6,636 bases of DNA from Acidobacteriaceae bacterium (lineage in GTDB: Bacteria; Acidobacteriota; Terriglobia; Terriglobales; Acidobacteriaceae). The stretch's first letter is position 1, and each line of letters starts with the position of its first letter. Below are positions 1 to 5,558 of the stretch, piece after piece. A model generated the notes under the pieces. That model was not told the origin of the DNA. It made no database searches and saw only the letters and a program-made list of their open reading frames with translations. The translations under genes were made by a program, and so were the position numbers. The stretch is from the NCBI GenBank assembly GCA_003165095.1, contig PLSH01000206.1, positions 11,046 through 17,681 of the forward strand. The letters are read 5' to 3'.

Positions 1-620
1 GTGGGTTCGACAGCGATGGCTTTGAATTCCGGCTTGCGCGGCTTGATGTAGGAGGCCACGCCGGTGATGGTGCCGCCGGTGCCTACGCCGGAGATGAGAA
101 TGTCGACCTTGCCGTCGGTGTCGTCCCAGATTTCAGGGCCGGTGGTGTGCAGGTGGATGGCCGGGTTGGCGGGGTTGTCAAACTGCTGGAGCATGTAGCC
201 GTTGGGGGTTTTGGCCAGAATCTCATTGGCCTTGGCGATGGCGCCCTTCATGCCGTTGGGGCCGGGGGTGAGAACGATTTCGGCGCCGAAGGCCAGCAGG
301 GTCACGCGGCGCTCGAGGCTCATGGTCTCAGGCATGGTGAGGATGAGCTTGTAGCCCTTGACAGCGGCCACGAAGGCCAGCGCGATGCCGGTGTTGCCGC
401 TGGTGGGCTCAATGAGCACGGTTTTGCCGGGCGTAATTTTGCCCCTTCGTTCGGCGTCTTCGATCATGGCGAAGCCGATGCGGTCTTTTACGCTCGACAC
501 GGGGTTCTGGCTTTCGAGCTTGGCGACTACAGTAGCCGGCAATCCGGCGGCTACGCGGTTGAGGCGCACCAGCGGAGTGCGGCCAATCAATTCAGTTACG
601 TTCGCGGCAATGCGCGCCAT
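1..620 (-). CDS. cysK: Cysteine synthase (O-acetylserine sulfhydrylase), partial at C-terminus
   Basis: This PLP enzyme converts O-acetylserine and sulfide to cysteine and acetate, the last step of cysteine synthesis in the cytoplasm. The frame opens with ATG at 620 and stays open to the left edge, giving 206 complete codons; family members are about 310 residues, so roughly 100 C-terminal residues lie outside. Visible landmarks are the N-terminal [12 protein letters not shown] (10-21), the PLP Schiff-base lysine K45 in SSVKDR, the substrate-binding PTSGNTG loop (72-78), NPANP (149-153) and the phosphate-binding GTGGT (180-184). A strong Shine-Dalgarno sequence (AAAAAGGAG, ending at 627) sits 6 nt before the ATG and fixes the start. 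CysK and not cystathionine beta-synthase is favoured because the family motifs start at residue 10 with no heme-binding N-terminus. CysM is a less likely alternative. The leader upstream looks structured (see separate entries). No gene downstream is visible, so operon membership is unknown. Confidence 0.95.
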   Translation of the reverse strand, partial: MARIAANVTELIGRTPLVRLNRVAAGLPATVVAKLESQNPVSSVKDRIGFAMIEDAERRGKITPGKTVLIEPTSGNTGIALAFVAAVKGYKLILTMPETMSLERRVTLLAFGAEIVLTPGPNGMKGAIAKANEILAKTPNGYMLQQFDNPANPAIHLHTTGPEIWDDTDGKVDILISGVGTGGTITGVASYIKPRKPEFKAIAVEP

Positions 621-635
621 AATGATCTCCTTTTT

Positions 636-653
636 CCGGGGTGATGTGCCCGG
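636..653 (-). promoter_or_regulatory. Small hairpin just upstream of the cysK ribosome-binding site
   Basis: CCGGG and CCCGG flank an 8-nt loop and form a perfect 5-bp stem on the cysK transcript, followed at once by AAAAAGGAG and the start codon. It leaves the Shine-Dalgarno sequence free. It could be part of the leader's folding or mark an open ribosome-binding site. Read on the plus strand it is preceded, not followed, by T residues, so it is not a terminator for plus-strand transcription. Confidence 0.3.
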
Positions 654-682
654 ATCTTGCAGGTAACGGATATTGGGGTGAC

Positions 683-745
683 GGTGCAGCTTTCAGGTGG
701 TAAAGGGCACGCGGTCGGGCGCACATCTGCATCGGAGCTTGCACC
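683..745 (-). promoter_or_regulatory. Inverted repeat in the cysK leader, candidate attenuator structure
   Basis: On the cysK strand GGTGCAAGCT (745-736) can pair with AGCTGCACC (691-683), giving nine base pairs with one bulged A and a 44-nt apical region. The GGTG at 745-742 can instead pair with CACC at 754-751, which lies directly after the stop of the five-codon upstream ORF. The two pairings exclude each other, as in leader-peptide attenuators. No run of T follows the long stem, so a classical intrinsic terminator is not visible; control of translation or of Rho access would be needed. No known riboswitch class was recognised. Confidence 0.35.
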
Positions 746-755
746 AGGACGGTGT

Positions 756-773
756 TTAGCGACATCGACGCAT
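756..773 (-). CDS. Possible leaderless upstream ORF M-R-R-C-R in the cysK leader
   Basis: Five codons (ATG CGT CGA TGT CGC) and a TAA lie 136 nt upstream of the cysK start, on the same strand. The ATG begins 6 nt after the TAnnnT -10 candidate at 780-785, the geometry of a leaderless transcript. The peptide has one Cys codon in fourth position, and an inverted repeat begins about 10 nt after its stop. Leaderless short ORFs with Cys codons that control downstream cysteine genes are known in mycobacteria, where they are usually richer in cysteine. The sequence shows only the arrangement. That it is translated and regulatory is inference, and an 18-nt ORF can easily arise by chance. Confidence 0.3.
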   Translation of the reverse strand: MRRCR

Positions 774-779
774 AGCAAT

Positions 780-809
780 AGCGTAGACCCGCCGGGCAGC
801 GTATGGCAA
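780..809 (-). promoter_or_regulatory. Candidate cysK promoter
   Basis: On the minus strand TTGCCA (809-804) is separated by 18 nt from TACGCT (785-780). The -35 matches consensus at four of six positions, and the -10 keeps the essential TAnnnT. The expected start of transcription, about 7 nt after the -10, falls at 773, the ATG of the short upstream ORF. The match is moderate and no other good candidate was seen in the gap. Confidence 0.35.
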
Positions 810-836
810 GAGAATGGGTAACCGAATTCATGAACT

Positions 837-845
837 TGATAAAAT
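837..845 (+). promoter_or_regulatory. Extended -10 element for the NTase module
   Basis: TGATAAAAT fits the extended -10 pattern TGnTAnnnT; no convincing -35 lies at the right distance, which extended -10 promoters tolerate. Transcription would begin near 852, just ahead of the ATG at 865. The element sits in a locally AT-rich patch in otherwise GC-rich DNA and is divergent from the cysK promoter about 30 bp away. Confidence 0.35.
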
Positions 846-864
846 AGAGATGGGGGCAAACGCC

Positions 865-1230
865 ATGGACGGCCCGGAAGCGATCACCGAGGCGGCTTCG
901 AACGCGTCGTGCGGCGCCTGCCCGCAGCCAGCCGCGGATGCCTTGGCCTGCCTGCGGAGACTGGCTGCGCGCTACGTCTGGTGGAAGACACCCGAGGAGG
1001 CTATGCAGTTTCCTCACCGGGTGGCGGCGCAGGTGATGAACCTGGGCACCTGGGAAGATTTGACGGAACTGGCCGACGTCGCAGGCGAGGATTATCTTCG
1101 CGGAGTTTTGCAGAATGCCGAGGCCGGGCAGTTGAACGCACGGTCATGGCACTACTGGCACTATCGTCTCGGACTTGCGGAGTATGGCGCGCGGCCGGTG
1201 CCGCCGATGCCAGTGAGGAAGATGGCGTGA
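865..1230 (+). CDS. Small partner (putative antitoxin) of AbiEii-type nucleotidyltransferase
   Basis: A 121-residue soluble protein, likely the antitoxin or cofactor of the nucleotidyltransferase encoded directly after it. Its conserved-looking core starts about 25 residues in (LACLRRLAARYVWWKTPEEA), continues through RVAAQVMNLGTWEDLTEL and ends in a Trp/Tyr/His-rich segment (RSWHYWHYRLGL) with a proline-rich tail. The pattern of an aromatic strand, an RV..Q/RV..G.WED segment and a final R-rich aromatic helix resembles the DUF6922-like small proteins that often precede such NTases. That match is from memory. It is clearly not the usual AbiEi antitoxin with its winged-helix N-terminus. ATG 865 is chosen because codons before 850 have AT-rich third positions unlike the rest and an extended -10 lies at 837-845. 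ATG 850 or 814 are alternatives in the same frame. The stop codon overlaps the GTG of the next gene, so the two are probably translationally coupled. Confidence 0.75.
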   Translation: MDGPEAITEAASNASCGACPQPAADALACLRRLAARYVWWKTPEEAMQFPHRVAAQVMNLGTWEDLTELADVAGEDYLRGVLQNAEAGQLNARSWHYWHYRLGLAEYGARPVPPMPVRKMA

Positions 1231-1892
1231 GCGCATTCAAACCACATTGGGAAGTGCTTTCGGCGGCGCAACGGGAACTTTGGCCGCGGTTGAAAGCAAG
1301 CGTGGAGTTGGGCCTGGTTTTGTATGGCGGGACTGCCGTGGCTCTGCGGCTGGGACACAGAAGCTCCGTCGACTTCGATTTCTTCACGGAAAAGCCGCTC
1401 GACAGGGGCGAATTGGAGCGCGGTTTCGCGTTTCTCGGCCGGTCGGAGGTGATTCAGGACCAGCCGGACACACTCAGCGTGTTGGCGCCCGCCGGAACAG
1501 CCAGCGTAAAGGTTTCTGTTTTCGGAGGAATCGACATTGGCCGTGCCGGCGTCCCGGATCGCACGCCAGACGGCGTGGTGAAAGTTGCATCGCTGCTCGA
1601 CCTGCTGGCTACCAAGCTGAAGGTGATGCAACAGAGGATAGAAGCGAAGGACTACATGGACGTAGCGGCGATATTGCGCACCGGTGTCGCATTGGATGAA
1701 GGCCTGGCCGCCGCTGAGGCGCTGTATCGCCCGGCGTTCCAGCCGAGTGAGGCGATGAAGGCGCTGACATACTTTGAGGGCGGCGACCTTGGAGCCCTGC
1801 CGGCAGGCGACCGGGAAATTTTGATTCGAGCCGTGGGCCGTGTGCGCCACATTCCGAATGCGAGAGTGGTCTCGCGGTCACTCTCCACATAA
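1227..1892 (+). CDS. AbiEii/AbiGii-type nucleotidyltransferase (putative type IV toxin)
   Basis: A 221-residue protein of the AbiEii/AbiGii nucleotidyltransferase family. Members transfer nucleotides to RNA; the mycobacterial MenT relatives modify tRNA ends, while AbiEii is the toxin of abortive-infection type IV systems. Visible fold-defining parts are the GG motif in LVLYGGTAVALRLGHR (30-45), the metal-binding aspartates D49 and D51 in SSVDFDFF, and the helix with K130, R137, K141-D142 and D145 (TKLKV..QR..AKDYMD). The catalytic set therefore looks intact. The GTG start at 1227 overlaps the previous stop as GTGA and has a purine-rich GAGGAAG 5 nt upstream. The frame is open further upstream, but that part lies antisense-like across the partner gene and is not counted. 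The partner is not AbiEi, so a toxin role, target and neutralisation mechanism are inferred, not shown. Confidence in the family is high and in toxicity moderate. Confidence 0.85.
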   Translation: MSAFKPHWEVLSAAQRELWPRLKASVELGLVLYGGTAVALRLGHRSSVDFDFFTEKPLDRGELERGFAFLGRSEVIQDQPDTLSVLAPAGTASVKVSVFGGIDIGRAGVPDRTPDGVVKVASLLDLLATKLKVMQQRIEAKDYMDVAAILRTGVALDEGLAAAEALYRPAFQPSEAMKALTYFEGGDLGALPAGDREILIRAVGRVRHIPNARVVSRSLST

Positions 1893-2059
1893 CTGAATCG
1901 CTGAAAGGAGAGGAAACTGAGCCTGGACGGCGCATTGCCGCCGCAATCGTGCTGTGGCGTAAAAGCCGGCCTGTGGCTGCTGGTATTTTGACGACGGCGC
2001 TCATGGTCGGGCTGCATGTTGCAGTGCACAGGACGATGCACCGGTGAACGCGGCCCGCA
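1893..2059. other. Gap between NTase gene and ppc, no convincing gene
   Basis: The gap between two convergent genes contains a very good Shine-Dalgarno-like AAAGGAGAGG (1904-1913) with no ATG or GTG at a suitable distance; only a CTG at 1917 follows, opening 24 codons to a TGA at 1989. A second frame is open across the gap and could start at GTG 1949 and end at 2047 (32 codons, hydrophobic middle). Small perfect hairpins occur at 1934-1947 (ATTGC/GCAAT) and 2012-2024 (CTGCA/TGCAG). This may be the eroded start of a lost third gene, but nothing recognisable remains. Confidence 0.4.
1961..1978 (-). terminator. Weak candidate terminator downstream of ppc
   Basis: On the minus strand AGCC and GGCT can pair around a 7-nt loop and are followed by TTT, about 80 nt after the ppc stop. 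The stem is only four base pairs, so this is a poor intrinsic terminator. No better one was found for either convergent gene. Confidence 0.2.
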
Positions 2060-4906
2060 TCAGCCGGTGTTTCTCAGCCCGGCGGAGATCCCGCTGATGG
2101 TGGCGGCGATGGCGCGGTTCACTTCAGGGGTGTCTTCGCCGGCGCGCTTGCGGCGCAGCATGTCCACCTGGATCAAGTGCATGGGATCGACATAGGGATT
2201 GCGCAGCTTGATGGAGTGGGCCAGCACCTGGTTCGACTCAAGCAGCTCAGCCTGGCGGGTGACAGCGAGAACGGCGCGCACGGTGCGATGGAACTCGGCT
2301 TCAAAAAGGTCGTAGATGCGCTCGCGGAGCCGGGTGTCGGGGACCAGCGACGAGTAAATGCGCGCGGTGGCGAGATCGGCTTTGCCGAGGGCCATTTCGA
2401 CGTTGCGCACGAGATCGATGAACAGCGGGAACTCTTTGGCCATGGTTTGAAGAAGCTCGAGCGAGCCGGACTGGGCGAGATACTGGTCGATGGCGAAGCC
2501 CACGCCGAACCATGCGGGAACGAGCAGCCGGGACTGGGTCCAGCCGAAGACCCAGGGAATGGCGCGGAGGTCGGCGAGTTGCGGAGACGCGTTGCGTCGC
2601 GCGGGGCGCGAACCGATCTTGGCGTTTTCAAGTTCGCCCACCGGCGTGGACTGCTCGAAGTAGGTAACGACGCCAGGGTCATCGAGAATGTGCTTGCCGT
2701 AAAAACCGTACGAAAGATTCGACAGTTCATCGAGCGCGGCCTCCCACTCGGGCTTGAGGAGGCCGGTAAAATGGCCCTCGGGGTCACGGGCGTTGGGCCG
2801 AGCCAGGGCGTCGAGAGAGGCGGCAATCATGAGTTCCAGATTGCGCTCGGCCAGAACTTCATCAGCGTATTTGAAGTTGAGCACTTCGCCCTGTTCGGTG
2901 ATGCGCAACTGGCCGTCGAAAGCGTCGATGGGCTGGGCGAAGATGGCGCGATGGGTGGGCCCGCCGCCGCGGCCGACGGTTCCTCCGCGGCCGTGAAACA
3001 GGCGCAGCTTTACGCCGGCCTCGCGGGCGACGACATGGAGATCGCGATGGGCGCGGAAGATCTCCCATGTGGAAGTCAGCATGCCGCCGTCCTTGTTGGA
3101 GTCGGAGTAGCCGAGCATGACCTCCTGCCAGTTGTCCCATGAGGCGAGCAGGGCGCGGTAGTCGGGGCGGCTCCACAGTTCGCGGCAGACAGCGGGAGCA
3201 TTGCGCAGGTCCTCAATGGATTCGAAGAGCGGAACGGGCATGAGGCCGGGATCGGGACCGGAGCCCTCGACGCGCACGCCGCCGAGACGGGCGAGACGGA
3301 CGACGGCCAGGACATCTTCGACGGACGCCGCGCCGCTGATGACGTATTGGCGAACCGCCTCGGGCGAACAGCCGGTTTTGATGTTGGCTACCACGCGGAA
3401 GGTTTCAAGCACGTTGGAAGTTTGAGCGGAGAGGCCGACCGGCAACGTGGGCGCCACGGTGTCGGTGATTGCCTCCTGCAACGCGGCGGCATGGACGCGC
3501 GCATGCTGGCGGATATCGAGGGTGTGCAGGTGGAGGCCAAAGGTGCGCACCTGGAGGATGAGGGGATCGATGAGGGTGCGCGCGATGCGCAGGCCGCTGT
3601 TCTGGGCGAGCGAAGCGCGGAGAATCTCGAGATCGTCGAGAAAATCCTGCACGGAGCAGTAAGGCGGCAGGGCCTGGGCCAGTTTGTCCTGGCCGCGGGA
3701 GAGCGTGTAGGGCATGACCGGCAGCGCCGCGGCGGAACTGTGTTGTTCGCTGGACCGCTCGAGGGTGCGCTGGATGCGCGCCTTGACGCAAATGACGAAG
3801 CGGCGATAGTACTCGAACTCGTATTGCGCGCCGAAGACCTGCGCCTCAGGGGTGTGGACCAGGGCCACGTAGGCTTCAAGGCGCTCGAGCAACTCGGAGC
3901 TTACGGAGCGCTGCTGGGCGCTGGAGGTGAGCAGATCGATGATGACGTCGAGCTGGCGCTGGTAGTAGAGGAGCAAATGGCCGCGCGCGAGCTGGACGGC
4001 ATCGCGGGTGACCTCGGGCGTGACGAAGGGATTGCCGTCGCGGTCGCCGCCAATCCAGGAGCCGAAGTTGAGCACCAGGGGCAGCTCGTGCACTTCGATT
4101 TCAAGGTTGTAGGAGGCGTGCAGGGCTTCGGAGATCTCGCGGTAGAGGCTGGGCAGAGTTTCGAAGATGGAAACATCGTAGTAGTCGAGTCCCATCTTGA
4201 TTTCGTCATAAACGGTCGGACGGCGGGAGCGGACCTCGTCGGTTTGCCAGAGGCTGGTGATCTCCGCGAGCACGAGCTGTTCCAGGCGGGCGAGGTCCCG
4301 CTCGGGGATGGGAATGCGATCGAGCGCTTCGAGGAATTCGCCGATGCGTCGGCGTTTGAACATGACGGTGCGGCGCGCGGCCTCAGTGGGATGGGCGGTG
4401 AAGACGGGCACGATGAGCACGCGGCGGAGCCAGTCCATCGCTTCATCGGCGCCAATGCCGACGCGGCGCATGGCCGAGAGCGTGCCCTCGAGCGAGCCGC
4501 GCTGCCGGCCGGCCTGGCCGCTGAGGCGGAGGGCGATGCGGCGGCGCTTGCGGTGGTTGGTTTCAGCCAGGTTGATCAGCTCGAAATAAAATGCGAAGGC
4601 GCGGGTAAGCAGGATGGCGCGCCCGGCGGGGAGCGAGTGGACCAGCTCAAGCGCGGCGGCGGCGTGGCGGGCAGCCTCTTCGGCATGGCCGCGAGCCTCA
4701 GCGTCGCGGCGGCGGATGGTGCCCTGCCGCAGGGCTTCAACGTGGGCGAAAAGGTCTTCGCCGGCCTGCTCGCGCAGCACTTCGCCGAGCAACATGCCGA
4801 GTGAGCGCACGTCGCGGCGCAAGGGAGCTTCTTTGAGCTCGCCGGTTTGCGCTTCAATCTCAGCCAGGCGCTGGGACCAGCTCTCGGGATTCCACAAAAG
4901 GGCCAT
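2060..4906 (-). CDS. ppc: Phosphoenolpyruvate carboxylase
   Basis: This cytoplasmic enzyme adds bicarbonate to phosphoenolpyruvate to give oxaloacetate and phosphate, refilling the citric-acid cycle. The 948 residues from ATG 4906 span a full bacterial enzyme (E. coli 883). Numbering from the in-frame GTG at 4924, landmarks are TAHPTEAARR with catalytic-type H178, GGDRDGNP (292-299), LGYSDSNKDGG (604-614), FHGRGGTVGRGGGP (643-656), SRPARR (772-777), RAIPWVFGWTQ (787-797) and the invariant C-terminal RNTG. By eye the E. coli aspartate-inhibition residues K773, R832 and N881 correspond to K848, R908 and N952, so feedback by aspartate is likely. The start at 4906 (MALLWNPESW) is preferred over GTG 4924 because the family-like sequence begins there. 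Neither start has a Shine-Dalgarno sequence. A -10-like CATAAT lies 9 nt before 4906. All key motifs are intact, with no frameshift. Confidence 0.97.
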   Translation of the reverse strand: MALLWNPESWSQRLAEIEAQTGELKEAPLRRDVRSLGMLLGEVLREQAGEDLFAHVEALRQGTIRRRDAEARGHAEEAARHAAAALELVHSLPAGRAILLTRAFAFYFELINLAETNHRKRRRIALRLSGQAGRQRGSLEGTLSAMRRVGIGADEAMDWLRRVLIVPVFTAHPTEAARRTVMFKRRRIGEFLEALDRIPIPERDLARLEQLVLAEITSLWQTDEVRSRRPTVYDEIKMGLDYYDVSIFETLPSLYREISEALHASYNLEIEVHELPLVLNFGSWIGGDRDGNPFVTPEVTRDAVQLARGHLLLYYQRQLDVIIDLLTSSAQQRSVSSELLERLEAYVALVHTPEAQVFGAQYEFEYYRRFVICVKARIQRTLERSSEQHSSAAALPVMPYTLSRGQDKLAQALPPYCSVQDFLDDLEILRASLAQNSGLRIARTLIDPLILQVRTFGLHLHTLDIRQHARVHAAALQEAITDTVAPTLPVGLSAQTSNVLETFRVVANIKTGCSPEAVRQYVISGAASVEDVLAVVRLARLGGVRVEGSGPDPGLMPVPLFESIEDLRNAPAVCRELWSRPDYRALLASWDNWQEVMLGYSDSNKDGGMLTSTWEIFRAHRDLHVVAREAGVKLRLFHGRGGTVGRGGGPTHRAIFAQPIDAFDGQLRITEQGEVLNFKYADEVLAERNLELMIAASLDALARPNARDPEGHFTGLLKPEWEAALDELSNLSYGFYGKHILDDPGVVTYFEQSTPVGELENAKIGSRPARRNASPQLADLRAIPWVFGWTQSRLLVPAWFGVGFAIDQYLAQSGSLELLQTMAKEFPLFIDLVRNVEMALGKADLATARIYSSLVPDTRLRERIYDLFEAEFHRTVRAVLAVTRQAELLESNQVLAHSIKLRNPYVDPMHLIQVDMLRRKRAGEDTPEVNRAIAATISGISAGLRNTG

Positions 4907-4915
4907 CTTGTTTTG

Positions 4916-4921
4916 ATTATG
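4916..4921 (-). promoter_or_regulatory. Candidate -10 element of a near-leaderless ppc promoter
   Basis: CATAAT on the minus strand matches TATAAT at five of six positions and ends 9 nt before the ppc ATG. Transcription would start 2-4 nt ahead of the start codon, which would explain the absence of any Shine-Dalgarno sequence. No good -35 is visible 16-18 nt further upstream. If the GTG at 4924 were the true start, this element would lie inside the gene. Confidence 0.3.
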
Positions 4922-4972
4922 CACGATGGTGCGGTTCGGACGGCAGCGAAGATTGCGGTGTATAAAACTGGA

Positions 4973-5001
4973 TTGACGGGCAGGGGAGGGCCGCGTATAG
5001 C
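4973..5001 (+). promoter_or_regulatory. Sigma70-type promoter for the membrane-protein gene
   Basis: TTGACG (4973-4978) and TATAGC (4996-5001) are separated by exactly 17 nt. The boxes match consensus at five and four of six positions. Transcription would begin near 5008, leaving about 50 nt of leader before the ATG at 5060. This is the best promoter match in the window. Confidence 0.5.
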
Positions 5002-5059
5002 TTCAAGGCAAACGGTCGATAGTCTCGAAGGGGCCCTTTCAAGAGGAGATGCCAGGACC

Positions 5060-5542
5060 ATGGGTGAGATAGCCAGCTATTTTGCAAGAGAGAGATATAT
5101 AAAATGGCGATTGTCGCTGCTGAGTCTCATTGGAATGGCGGTGCTGGTGCCGATCGCGCTGGCGGCCGGCGCCCGCCGCATTCCAGCCAGCGCGCTTTGG
5201 TGGGCGGTGATCGTTTTTGTGGCGTTCGTGGGATTCGCGGTGGTCTGGATTCTGCGACGAGCAAGGGCCAGGTTTCCCAAACCCGCAGGCGCGGATCACG
5301 AGCCTCTCGACAAGGCGACGCGGAAGAAACTGGTACGGCGAATCAGGTTTCTGCAGGTTGCGTTTGGCGTCTATGCGTTGGCGTTGGTGTACGGTTTTTG
5401 GGAAGCGCTGCACAGCCCGCACTTGCCGGTGCTTACGGGAGTGGTCATGAATCTGCTTTTGGAAGCAGTGCTGGTGAAGACCATCAGACGACTGCAAAAA
5501 AAGCTGAAAGAAGCGATGAATCCCACGTTTCCCGCTGCCTGA
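5060..5542 (+). CDS. Unrecognised protein with four predicted membrane segments
   Basis: I do not recognise this 160-residue protein. It looks like a small inner-membrane protein with four hydrophobic segments at about 18-38, 46-65, 97-117 and 122-139. They are arranged as two hairpins joined by a strongly basic loop (66-96: RRARARF, KATRKKLVRRIRF). The N-terminus (to 17) and the C-terminus (140-153, KTIRRLQKKLKEA) are also basic, so by the positive-inside rule both ends and the central loop should face the cytoplasm. No catalytic motif or cleavable signal peptide is seen. The ATG at 5060 is chosen because AGGAG (5044-5048) precedes it by 11 nt and a promoter ends at 5001; the frame is open further upstream, but that would place the start inside ppc. 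It is transcribed divergently from ppc, and its stop lies 16 bp from the convergent ABC-F stop. The paired hairpins could reflect a duplicated two-segment unit. Confidence 0.75.
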   Translation: MGEIASYFARERYIKWRLSLLSLIGMAVLVPIALAAGARRIPASALWWAVIVFVAFVGFAVVWILRRARARFPKPAGADHEPLDKATRKKLVRRIRFLQVAFGVYALALVYGFWEALHSPHLPVLTGVVMNLLLEAVLVKTIRRLQKKLKEAMNPTFPAA

Positions 5543-5558
5543 CCGTTCGTAGCCCAAG

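Noticed and set aside
147..644. Plus-strand open frames opposite cysK
   Set aside because: They are antisense shadows of a gene with an intact PLP lysine and all CysK motifs.
814..864. Longer start for the small partner protein
   Set aside because: The first dozen codons have AT-rich third positions, there is no ribosome-binding site before 814, and an extended -10 element lies inside this stretch. ATG 850 remains possible.
909..1226. N-terminal extension of the NTase frame
   Set aside because: It overlaps the partner gene in another frame and looks like arbitrary Arg/Gly-rich sequence. The family-like protein begins at the GTG 1227, which has a ribosome-binding site.
2177..3142. A 321-codon open frame on the plus strand opposite the C-terminal half of ppc
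   Set aside because: Same reason: a codon-bias shadow of ppc without recognisable motifs or a ribosome-binding site.
3347..4804. A 485-codon open frame on the plus strand opposite ppc
   Set aside because: It lies entirely antisense to an intact, motif-complete ppc. Long antisense frames are expected in GC-rich genes, and its translation is a low-complexity mix of Gly, Ala, Glu and Val with no domain.
4847..5059. N-terminal extension of the membrane protein
   Set aside because: It would start inside ppc on the opposite strand and include the promoter. The start at 5060 has a suitable ribosome-binding site.
5495..5502. A AAA AAG in-frame slippery heptamer near the end of the membrane-protein gene
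   Set aside because: It is the dnaX-type heptamer, but no downstream stem or clear upstream stimulatory site is seen. A -1 shift would only replace the last residues and end a few codons later.
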